A stretch of DNA of 64,000 nucleotides from CANGYM01 sp044372405 (lineage in GTDB: Bacteria > Pseudomonadota > Alphaproteobacteria > JAJTHO01 > CANGYM01): assembly GCA_044372405.1 (NCBI GenBank), contig JBILRW010000001.1:60466-124465 (forward strand), in the 5' to 3' direction. The position numbers and the translations under genes were made by a program. The first letter of the stretch is position 1. Each line of letters opens with the position of its first letter. The notes under the pieces were generated by a model. The model saw only the letters and a list, made by a program, of their open reading frames with translations. It was not told the origin of the DNA and did no database searches. Positions 34,854 to 41,579 of this stretch are shown one piece after another.

Positions 34854-35139
34854 ATTTGCGGATACCCGGCTTTCCCTTAATCAAATTGTGGGTGCGGCGT
34901 TTGCTATAGGCCCAGGCGGGCAGTAACGTCGCCATATGGGGCTCCCTCGCGCCCTGGGCGGCCAAAAACAAATGACACAAAATTAAGGAAACAATGATCA
35001 ACAGGGGGCTGACCTTAAACAACCCCCACGCATACACAATCCCCAGGGCATGAAAACCCATGTTGATAATCGCCGGCATCATGGGGGCCCAAAACAACGT
35101 GGCCGGACTGGCGACAGCGCGCATGACTCTTTCTGGCAT
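34843..35139 (-). CDS. virB3: T4SS protein VirB3
   Basis: Small inner-membrane subunit associated with VirB4. The 98-aa product matches VirB3/TrbD: an N-terminal segment MPERVMRAVASPATLFWAPM, two hydrophobic stretches (about residues 24-58), then the DPHM-like motif seen here as REPHMATLLPAWAY and a basic tail. AGAGG ribosome site precedes ATG 35139. It sits between the second double-pilin gene and virB4 and overlaps the latter. Confidence 0.85.
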   Translation of the reverse strand: MPERVMRAVASPATLFWAPMMPAIINMGFHALGIVYAWGLFKVSPLLIIVSLILCHLFLAAQGAREPHMATLLPAWAYSKRRTHNLIKGKPGIRKYVP

Positions 35140-35170
35140 GGTAAAACCTCTCGATGCAGGAAAAAGTGTA

Positions 35171-35740
35171 TTAGCTATTGGTTAAATAACTCACAATCCC
35201 TGTGGCCGCCGTGATAATAGCAAGTCCAGCGGTTAAGGCAAACAACCAGCGAAACGGAAATTTGCCAAACAATCCCATAATTCCAATGGCGGCGGCGGCT
35301 ACACCGCCCAGGCCGAACATGACATCTCGAGTATCGACAAAAAGACGCTCTCCTGTGGCGCCGATGACTTCGGCAGTTTCTTTATAGGTCGCAACGCTTT
35401 GGTTGGGCATGATGACCTCCGTATACAGCCACTTACACATGACAGGGACCATGGTGGCAATGACCAAGGCCGCCATAACGGTAAACAGCCAGCCCCAGGG
35501 CATTTGTCCCCCATACATGGCGCGGATACCAATACCCAGCATGGCCAGCGTGCCCAGGGCATAGATAATAGGTTTGGAATTGTTGATAATTTCGCTGCCC
35601 TTAATAATGGCATCGGAAAAGGGATTGTCGGGTCCCGTGGTCACGCCACAGGTCTGTGCCCAAGCCTGCCCACCCACCCCAAAGGCCATCAAAAACATCA
35701 CAAAAAAAATAAGACGTTGAATCATAAAAAATGTTCCCAT
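35171..35740 (-). CDS. Tandem double VirB2-like pilin (fourth pilin gene)
   Basis: A 189-aa protein from ATG 35740 (AGGA eight bases upstream; ATG 35725 is an alternative). After a signal peptide ending QAWA come two VirB2-like units. Each has a two-helix hairpin with the turn G-x-x-P-[WF]-x-W: unit 1 ALGTLAMLGIGIRAMYGG then QMPWGWLFTVMAALVIAT; unit 2 FGLGGVAAAAIGIMGLFG then KFPFRWLFALTAGLAIIT. VirB2 pilins normally have one such unit in about 100-120 aa. The two units differ clearly, so the duplication is old. Cys31-region and Cys near 100 could form a disulfide. It follows the other double pilin by seven bases. Confidence 0.72.
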   Translation of the reverse strand: MGTFFMIQRLIFFVMFLMAFGVGGQAWAQTCGVTTGPDNPFSDAIIKGSEIINNSKPIIYALGTLAMLGIGIRAMYGGQMPWGWLFTVMAALVIATMVPVMCKWLYTEVIMPNQSVATYKETAEVIGATGERLFVDTRDVMFGLGGVAAAAIGIMGLFGKFPFRWLFALTAGLAIITAATGIVSYLTNS

Positions 35741-35747
35741 GGCTGTC

Positions 35748-36401
35748 CTATGGCGTGGCAAACTGTATGGGCGTTAGGTTGCCACTAATATCGGCGTAGG
35801 GATTGGCAAAGTTTGCGCCGCCCACAGTATCACCGCCCATGACACCCACCACATCGGCCAGTTGCGCGGTAAAGGTAAAGCCCCCCAAAATCGCCATCAT
35901 CCATCCCCAGCGGAATCGGCCCGATAAAAACGACACGGCGGCCACACCAATGGCCCCGAAGGCCCCGGCGCCGTACAGGACTTTTTTCAAGCTAACCGCC
36001 ACGGTGTCCGCCAGATTTTCGGTTGTTTTAAACAGGCCATTGCCACTGGCATTATAGGCGGAGTACCCCTGATACTGCTGCTGAATGGATCCATAAAAAT
36101 CGGGCATAATGGACAAAAAGGCCAATGACCCCACATAGGCGAAGAAATAGCCCCAGGGCCACCGCCCCATCAGGGACATAATAATCAGCCCAATGGCCCC
36201 CAGTCCGGCCAAACCAAAGGCAACACCCCCCATATTATCGGCAATGCTGTTGGCGGGTGCCGCTAAATCCCCGATGGGTGATTTTGGGGGAACGGTTGCA
36301 GCCATGGCCGTGTCATAAAAGGCCAGCACAAAAAACAGAGCCAAAACCCCCCACCGCAGCCCGCCGCCCAAGAATCGGATGAAACGGGGGGTGGCGGACA
36401 T
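35748..36401 (-). CDS. Tandem double VirB2-like pilin (third pilin gene)
   Basis: A 217-aa protein with signal peptide (residues about 1-34, ending AMA) and two VirB2-like hairpins. Unit 1 reads GVAFGLAGLGAIGLIIMS, then GRWPWGYFFAYVGSLAFL. Unit 2 reads VLYGAGAFGAIGVAAVSF, then GRFRWGWMMAILGGFTF. Unit 2 is closer to the single pilins upstream. A linker of about 50 residues rich in Tyr, Gln and Asn joins them, and a 30-residue Gly/Asn tail follows. A GAGGAG ribosome site precedes ATG 36401. Function as a pilin or as a pilus-base component is inferred from the fold pattern and from location before virB3/virB4. Confidence 0.72.
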   Translation of the reverse strand: MSATPRFIRFLGGGLRWGVLALFFVLAFYDTAMAATVPPKSPIGDLAAPANSIADNMGGVAFGLAGLGAIGLIIMSLMGRWPWGYFFAYVGSLAFLSIMPDFYGSIQQQYQGYSAYNASGNGLFKTTENLADTVAVSLKKVLYGAGAFGAIGVAAVSFLSGRFRWGWMMAILGGFTFTAQLADVVGVMGGDTVGGANFANPYADISGNLTPIQFATP

Positions 36402-36452
36402 GGTGGGGGGGCTCCTCGTAGTTTAAAAAAATTATTATTTAACCAGGGCTGT

Positions 36453-36797
36453 TTATTTGAATGGAGTTTCAGTATCGCCAGCAACGGACTGTACACCAAC
36501 ATTGTAAAGAGTAATGAGAACCAGACCTCCGATCAGACCAAAGAACCAACCCCACTGAAAGCGTCCAAAGAAGGCCAGGGCTCCTAGAGCCACAGCCCCA
36601 AGACCGCCGGCACCATAGGCAACCTTTCTAGATGTGCTAGCCGTTTCCGCAACATAGTTGTTTAATACCCCGGTTATCTTGTTTCCATCCCCAAGCTTAG
36701 TTTGCCAACCAGCCGCTTGAGAAGAATGGTTACCAAAAGCCAGAATCATGAGGAATGAAAGCGTAGATAAGAGCAAAAAGTTTTTAAAAGAGATCAT
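36453..36797 (-). CDS. VirB2-like pilin (second pilin gene)
   Basis: A 114-aa protein with signal peptide (ending SQAA near residue 29). The single hairpin unit is VAYGAGGLGAVALGALAF, turn FGRFQWGWFF, then GLIGGLVLITLYNVG. This matches the pattern of conjugative VirB2/TrbC pilins: two hydrophobic helices joined by a short basic turn. It is about 60% identical by eye to the first pilin in the core. AAAGG lies 8 bases before ATG 36797. A 51-base gap separates it from the third pilin gene. Confidence 0.8.
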   Translation of the reverse strand: MISFKNFLLLSTLSFLMILAFGNHSSQAAGWQTKLGDGNKITGVLNNYVAETASTSRKVAYGAGGLGAVALGALAFFGRFQWGWFFGLIGGLVLITLYNVGVQSVAGDTETPFK

Positions 36798-36838
36798 AGA
36801 GAGTACCTTTCTTTAGTGTAGCTGAAGATTAAATTAAG

Positions 36839-37201
36839 TTAATTTAAAGTTTGTCCCGTTAAAGAGTTTAGACCTACATTGTATAAGGTTACTAAAGATA
36901 GCCCTCCAAACAAGCTAAACAACCATGTCCAGTTGAACCGTCCAAACATCGCCAAGGCACCCAAGGCGACGGCGCCTAATCCTCCCAGCCCATAGGCCAC
37001 ACTGCGACTTGAATTTGCTCCATCATCCACAAAATTTTCCATTTTTCCAATAACCTGGTCGGGTTTTTTGAAAGCCCCACTCTGTGTTGGCCAGGCGGCA
37101 TGGGCCGAACCTGTGGACAAAGAAACGAACATGATGGTCAACGCCAGCACGCCAACGAGGTGGCCACAGACATCTGAAAAAGACAGACGAAGGTGTGACA
37201 T
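36839..37201 (-). CDS. VirB2-like pilin (first pilin gene of T4SS locus 1)
   Basis: A 120-aa protein, first gene of the locus. The signal region runs to about residue 35 (ending AHAA). The core VAYGLGGLGAVALGALAM, turn FGRFNWTWLF, then SLFGGLSLVTLYNVGL is the VirB2-like hairpin. The leader is longer than usual, with a charged stretch before the hydrophobic part. An AAGGAG lies 9 bases before ATG 37201. Transcription should start at the promoter at 37259-37287, with an operator-like palindrome between promoter and gene. Confidence 0.8.
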   Translation of the reverse strand: MSHLRLSFSDVCGHLVGVLALTIMFVSLSTGSAHAAWPTQSGAFKKPDQVIGKMENFVDDGANSSRSVAYGLGGLGAVALGALAMFGRFNWTWLFSLFGGLSLVTLYNVGLNSLTGQTLN

Positions 37202-37236
37202 GGTTTGGGACTCCTTACACTTTTTTTCTATCAGAA

Positions 37237-37252
37237 TGTGACATATGTCACA
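37237..37252 (-). promoter_or_regulatory. Operator-like palindrome TGTGA-N6-TCACA at T4SS locus 1
   Basis: TGTGACATATGTCACA is a perfect 16-base palindrome, 35 bases before the first pilin start codon. It fits the Crp/Fnr-family consensus TGTGA-N6-TCACA. It lies immediately downstream of the predicted -10 element, over the expected transcription start, a position that favours repression. A second site of the same form lies at T4SS locus 2 (56949-56964). Confidence 0.7.
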
Positions 37253-37258
37253 TTTTTT

Positions 37259-37287
37259 ACATTAAGACATTTTTAACTATGTGTCAA
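37259..37287 (-). promoter_or_regulatory. Sigma-70-type promoter of T4SS locus 1
   Basis: On the minus strand TTGACA (37287-37282) and TAATGT (37264-37259) are separated by 17 bases. Expected start is about 37252. The surrounding DNA is very AT-rich and shared divergently with leuD. Confidence 0.7.
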
Positions 37288-37410
37288 AACTTTTTTTAAA
37301 TTATTTTGCTTTTTATTTATATGGTCGCCAGAAGGTACATTTTACGGTTGTTTTTTATCACATTTGGGCTAGGGTAGGGTTTCTTAAAAAAACCACACAG
37401 ACCCTACGCT

Positions 37411-38037
37411 ATGCAGCCATTTCAAGTCCTTCAGGGCCTTGCCGCCCCCTTTCAACGGGTTAATATCGACACGGATCTGATTATCCCCAAACAATTTTTA
37501 AAAACCATTCAGCGCACGGGTCTGGGCAAACATTTGTTTGAAGAGGTCCGGTATTTTGATAACGGCCAGGAAAATCCGTCGTTTGTCCTGAATCAGCCCG
37601 ATTTTCGCCCCGCCACGATTTTAATTGCCGGGGATAATTTTGGCTGTGGGTCATCCCGGGAACACGCCCCCTGGGCGCTGCTGGATTACGGCATTCGCTG
37701 CATTATCGCCCCCAGTTTTGCCGATATTTTTTATAACAACTGCTTTAAAAATGGCATTTTGCCCATCGTGTTGCCGGAAGCGGCCGTTCAAAGCCTGATG
37801 AAGGACGCCGACACCCATCGCGGCCAGACCTTTACGGTGGATTTGCCGCGCCAGACGGTGATTTCGGCTTCGGGTGGCACGTATACCTTTGATATTGAAG
37901 GGGGTCGGAAAACTTGTTTGCTAGAGGGGCTGGATGATATCGCCCTGACCCTGAAAAAAAACGACGCCATTGCGGCCTTTGAACAGCGCGATCAGATCAA
38001 ACGTCCCTGGGTCCATTTTTTGGGAAAGGTGGCGTAG
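37411..38037 (+). CDS. leuD: 3-isopropylmalate dehydratase small subunit
   Basis: With LeuC it isomerises 2-isopropylmalate to 3-isopropylmalate in leucine synthesis. The product is 208 aa. Typical segments are NIDTDLIIPKQFLKTIQRTG near the N-terminus, GDNFGCGSSREHAPWAL (the substrate-binding loop) near residue 75, and APSFADIFYNNCFKNGILPI. leuB follows after one base. leuC and leuA are not in the window. The upstream region is shared divergently with T4SS locus 1. Confidence 0.96.
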   Translation: MQPFQVLQGLAAPFQRVNIDTDLIIPKQFLKTIQRTGLGKHLFEEVRYFDNGQENPSFVLNQPDFRPATILIAGDNFGCGSSREHAPWALLDYGIRCIIAPSFADIFYNNCFKNGILPIVLPEAAVQSLMKDADTHRGQTFTVDLPRQTVISASGGTYTFDIEGGRKTCLLEGLDDIALTLKKNDAIAAFEQRDQIKRPWVHFLGKVA

Positions 38038-38038
38038 T

Positions 38039-39136
38039 ATGGCTGGCCCCACGTTATTAATTTTGGCCGGTGATGGCATTGGGCCAGAGGTCATGGCCGC
38101 CACAGAAATCCTCATTCAGGCCCTGAAAACCAAAGCTGGTTTTGCCATAACGCTGGATCACGACCTGGTGGGCGGGATTGCCATTGACACCCACGGAGTT
38201 CCCGTCACCGATGCAGTGATTGAAAAGGCCAAAGCCGCCGATGCGGTCCTCTTGGGGGCCGTAGGTGGGCCGAAATGGGATCCTTTGCCCACGGATGTGC
38301 GCCCGGAAAAGGGTCTGCTTCGTTTGCGTAAGGATCTGGATTTGTTTGCGAATTTGCGTCCGGCGTTTGTGTTTCCCTCGCTGGTGGGGGCGTCCAGCTT
38401 AAAGCCCGATCTGGTTTCTGGCCTGGATTTACTGATTGTCCGCGAACTGACCAGCGGCGTGTACTTCGGGGAGCCCCGGGGCATAACAACCCAACCCAGC
38501 GGCGAAAAAATCGCCATTAACACCCAAAGTTACACCGAATCCGAAATTGCCCGCGTGGTGGATGTGGCCTTTGACGCCGCCCGTGTGCGCGGCAAACGCC
38601 TGTGCGCCGTGGACAAAGCCAATGTTATGGAAACGGGCGTCCTGTGGCGCGAAGTGACAAACCGCGTGCACCAGGAACGCCACGCGGACATCGCATTATC
38701 CTTTATGTACGCCGATAACTGCGCCATGCAGCTGGTCCGTCAGCCCAAGCAGTTTGATGTGATTGTCACCGACAATTTGTTTGGCGATTTGCTTTCCGAT
38801 TGCGCGGCGATGTTGACGGGATCCCTGGGGATGCTGCCCAGTGCGTCCTTGGGGGCCAAAATCAACAATCGACAAATGGCCATGTATGAACCCGTCCACG
38901 GCAGCGCCCCCGACATTGCGGGCCAGAATAAGGCCAACCCCATCGCCACCATCCTCAGCTTTTCCATGGCCTTGCGCTACAGCCTGAACCGTCCGGATCT
39001 GTCCCATCGCCTGGACCAGGCGGTGGCGAAGACCCTGGAATCGGGTTACGTCACGGCGGATCTGACGTTGCAAACCCCACCCAAAGGGGTTTTGGGCACC
39101 CGGGAGATGGCCCAAAAAATTGCAGATTTTCTGTAA
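38039..39136 (+). CDS. leuB: 3-isopropylmalate dehydrogenase
   Basis: NAD-dependent oxidative decarboxylase of leucine synthesis. The product is 365 aa from ATG 38039, starting MAGPTLLILAGDGIGPEVMA. Conserved elements are LLGAVGGPKWD, LRLRKDLDLFANLRPA, VRELTSGVYFGEPRG, CAVDKANVMETGVLWREV, TDNLFGDLLSDCAAMLTGSL and PVHGSAPDIAGQNKANPIAT. The frame is open upstream through the end of leuD, but the family N-terminus fixes the start. tRNA-Gln follows 47 bases after the stop. Confidence 0.97.
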   Translation: MAGPTLLILAGDGIGPEVMAATEILIQALKTKAGFAITLDHDLVGGIAIDTHGVPVTDAVIEKAKAADAVLLGAVGGPKWDPLPTDVRPEKGLLRLRKDLDLFANLRPAFVFPSLVGASSLKPDLVSGLDLLIVRELTSGVYFGEPRGITTQPSGEKIAINTQSYTESEIARVVDVAFDAARVRGKRLCAVDKANVMETGVLWREVTNRVHQERHADIALSFMYADNCAMQLVRQPKQFDVIVTDNLFGDLLSDCAAMLTGSLGMLPSASLGAKINNRQMAMYEPVHGSAPDIAGQNKANPIATILSFSMALRYSLNRPDLSHRLDQAVAKTLESGYVTADLTLQTPPKGVLGTREMAQKIADFL

Positions 39137-39183
39137 TCCCCCCCTTGAAATCTGGGCGTTTGCTGATACTATGCGTGTCGTCT

Positions 39184-39257
39184 TGGGGCGTAGCCAAGCG
39201 GTAAGGCAACGGTTTTTGGTACCGTCATCGTAGGTTCGAATCCTTCCGCCCCAGCCA
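39184..39257 (+). tRNA. tRNA-Gln (TTG anticodon)
   Basis: A 74-base tRNA. The acceptor stem TGGGGCG pairs perfectly with CGCCCCA (39247-39253) and CCA is encoded at 39255-39257. The anticodon stem ACGGT/ACCGT holds loop TTTTGGT with anticodon TTG at 39216-39218. The T-loop is GGTTCGAATCC. A first base U pairing with A72 fits bacterial glutamine tRNAs. Confidence 0.96.
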
Positions 39258-39258
39258 T

Positions 39259-39284
39259 TTGTCAAAAAAACATTTTTTTGACAA
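39259..39284. terminator. 26-base perfect palindrome after tRNA-Gln
   Basis: TTGTCAAAAAAA-CA-TTTTTTTGACAA begins one base after the tRNA CCA. The stem is 12 bp with seven A-U pairs at the top, so the T-run is inside the hairpin. It probably terminates or trims the leuD-leuB-tRNA transcript. Confidence 0.5.
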
Positions 39285-39381
39285 CGACGGCAACGGGTTT
39301 TACGGCTGTTATCATGATTCCCTAGCGTCGTCCCCCTGGGTTCTGATACCAATTCACAGTCAAAACAAGACCTTCACATTT

Positions 39382-39558
39382 CGTCATGCCGGACAAGTGA
39401 AGCGTAGCGAACGCAGATCCGGTAGCCCGAACCAATGTCAAAAGGCGCAGCCTTTTGCCGATATATTTTTTAAAAACAAAGAACAAAACGCTTCGCGTTT
39501 TGGCATATATGCTGGATCCCGGATCAGCACTCGCTACGCTCTTTTGTCCGGGATGACG
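39382..39558. repeat. Complex palindromic repeat after tRNA-Gln, overlapping the terC-like gene
   Basis: Two imperfect inverted arms of about 46 bases (39382-39427 and 39512-39558) both read CGTCAT[GC]CCGGACAA, then AGCGTAGCGA and GATCCGG when set in the same direction. Between them are two small perfect hairpins, AAAAGGC-GCA-GCCTTTT and AAAACGC-TTC-GCGTTTT. The right arm contains the stop and last seven codons of the TerC-family gene. Similar palindromes are dispersed in many alphaproteobacterial genomes. Confidence 0.75.
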
Positions 39559-40538
39559 ACGACGGGATTCGCATCTCCCCGACTCTTCCACAGAGAATAA
39601 CAAATACCCGATGCGAGCAAGATCACTGTGACGCTGAGGCTAATAACGGCGGGAATTTTTTCAATGCCTAAGAAATCCGCGGCCAGGACTTTCCCTCCAA
39701 TGAAAATAAGCACGACCGCTAGGCTGTATTTGAGATAATGGAAACGGTGAATAATAGCGGCCAAGGCAAAATACAGGGCTCGTAGCCCCAAAATGGCAAA
39801 GATGTTGCTGGTATAAATAATGTACGGGTCGTTGGTAATAGCAAAAATCGCCGGAATGCTGTCGACAGCAAAGATAATATCCGCGAATTCCACCAAAATC
39901 AGGGCCAGGAAAAGGGGGGTGACAAATTTTTTGAGCTTTCCGGGTTTTTTAGGGTCTGGCAATTTGACAAAAAAATCATGGCCGTGAAAGGTTTCCGTCA
40001 CCGGCAGATGTTTTCGTAACCATTTCAGCAAAAAGTTATCGGATAAATCGGTCTCTTTATCCTTTGTAAACAGCATCTTGATTCCAGTTCCCACCAGAAA
40101 GACGGCAAAAATCAGTAAAATCCACTCAAAACGGGCCACCAGCGCGGCTCCTACGCCAATCATGATCCCCCGAAGAATCACCACCCCCAAAATCCCCCAA
40201 AACAAAACGCGATGCTGATATTTCCGGGGAATGGAAAAAAAGGCAAAAATCATGGAAATGACAAAAATGTTATCCAGGGCCAGGGTTTTTTCAATCAGAA
40301 ATCCCGTCAGATATTCTTTACCGGCCTGGGGCCCAAATTCAAACCAGACCCAGCCCCCAAAACACAGGGCCAGTCCAATGTAAAAGGCACTGAGCAAAAG
40401 ACTTTCCCTTACCCCAATATCATGATCTTTCTTGTTCAGAACCCCCAGGTCAAAAATAAGAAGGCCCAAAACTATTCCAAAAAAAACAAGCCACATCCAA
40501 ACAGCTTTCCCCATCCAAACAGCGGTTAAAAAATCCAT
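39534..40538 (-). CDS. TerC/Alx family membrane protein
   Basis: A 334-aa integral membrane protein with about nine helices. The TerC signatures are EKTLALDNIFVISMIFAFF with the conserved LxxDN, and VEFADIIFAVDSIPAIFAIT near residue 215. TerC and Alx proteins take part in metal (manganese) export and metalation of secreted proteins. The layout with a large cytosolic loop (FTKDKETDLSDNFLLKWLRK) is Alx-like. The last residues (IPDKRA) are encoded within a palindromic repeat, so the C-terminus has been altered by repeat insertion. The upstream nuoH gene ends 30 bases before. Confidence 0.9.
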   Translation of the reverse strand: MDFLTAVWMGKAVWMWLVFFGIVLGLLIFDLGVLNKKDHDIGVRESLLLSAFYIGLALCFGGWVWFEFGPQAGKEYLTGFLIEKTLALDNIFVISMIFAFFSIPRKYQHRVLFWGILGVVILRGIMIGVGAALVARFEWILLIFAVFLVGTGIKMLFTKDKETDLSDNFLLKWLRKHLPVTETFHGHDFFVKLPDPKKPGKLKKFVTPLFLALILVEFADIIFAVDSIPAIFAITNDPYIIYTSNIFAILGLRALYFALAAIIHRFHYLKYSLAVVLIFIGGKVLAADFLGIEKIPAVISLSVTVILLASGICYSLWKSRGDANPVVVIPDKRA

Positions 40539-40568
40539 GAGAGTGTCCTTTTGGGCATGAGGCTGTCT

Positions 40569-41579
40569 TTAGGAAAGCGTTGAAAGGCGATAGGCCGCCG
40601 TTGCAATGACCATGAGCAGGCTGAGCGGCAGGAAAATTTTCCAGCCCAGTCGCATAAGTTGATCATAACGGTAACGCGGGAACGTGGCGCGCACCCAGAT
40701 AAAGCAAAACAGGATAAAAATCACCTTCAGCGCAAACCAGATAATGCCCGGAATGGCATTGAATAACGGAATATCCAGCGGCGGCAGCCACCCCCCCATA
40801 AACAAAAGGGTGGTTATGCCCGCCATCAAAATCATATTGGCATATTCGCCCAGGAAAAACAGGGCGAAACTCATGGAGGAGTATTCGACAAAATAACCGG
40901 CCACCAGTTCCGATTCGCCCTCCGGCAAATCGAACGGGGCGCGGTTGGTTTCCGCCAGGGTGGAAATAAAAAACACGACAAACATGGGAAACAGGGGAAA
41001 CATGAACCAGCCGTCTTTTTGGGCCAGCACAATATCCGTCAAATTCATGGACCCCACCATCAACAGGACGGTGACAATGACAAAGCCCATGGACACTTCG
41101 TAGCTGACCATTTGGGCGGCGGAGCGCAGCGCCCCCAGAAAGGCATATTTTGAGTTACTGGCCCAACCCGCCACAATAATGCCATACACCCCCAGGGAAG
41201 AAATGGCGAAGAGATACAAAACGCCCACATTAATGTTGGCCAAAACCAGGGGCTTTCCATCCGAAGACACACCAAAGGGAATCACAGCCCAGGCCACCAG
41301 GGCCAGAATAAATGTCAGCATGGGGGCGCCAATAAACAGCAAACGGTTGGCCCCCGCCGGAAAAATGGTTTCTTTGGTGAACAATTTTAATCCGTCGGCC
41401 AAGGGTTGCAGCAAGCCAAACGGGCCCACTACGTTGGGGCCCTTGCGCAGCTGCATCGCCCCGATGACTTTTCTTTCAAAATAGGTCAGGTACGCCACCG
41501 CCACCAACAAGGGCACGGTAATGGCCAGGGCCCCCAGGACCATATACAAAACATCCCAAAAAACAGGATTCTCCAACAT
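40569..41579 (-). CDS. nuoH: NADH-quinone oxidoreductase subunit H
   Basis: Membrane subunit of complex I at the quinone-binding junction. The product is 336 aa with eight helices. AYLTYFERKVIGAMQLRKGPNVVGP (in two segments) at the N-terminus and RAPFDLPEGESELVAGYF with the conserved acidic cluster near residue 213 are family signatures. The ATG overlaps the nuoG stop by one base (TGATG), so the two are translationally coupled. nuoI, normally next, is located at 3.5 kb instead. Confidence 0.97.
   Translation of the reverse strand: MLENPVFWDVLYMVLGALAITVPLLVAVAYLTYFERKVIGAMQLRKGPNVVGPFGLLQPLADGLKLFTKETIFPAGANRLLFIGAPMLTFILALVAWAVIPFGVSSDGKPLVLANINVGVLYLFAISSLGVYGIIVAGWASNSKYAFLGALRSAAQMVSYEVSMGFVIVTVLLMVGSMNLTDIVLAQKDGWFMFPLFPMFVVFFISTLAETNRAPFDLPEGESELVAGYFVEYSSMSFALFFLGEYANMILMAGITTLLFMGGWLPPLDIPLFNAIPGIIWFALKVIFILFCFIWVRATFPRYRYDQLMRLGWKIFLPLSLLMVIATAAYRLSTLS

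Noticed and set aside
38696..39352. Minus-strand 218-codon frame across leuB, tRNA-Gln and spacer
   Set aside because: Runs antisense through a certain gene and a tRNA.
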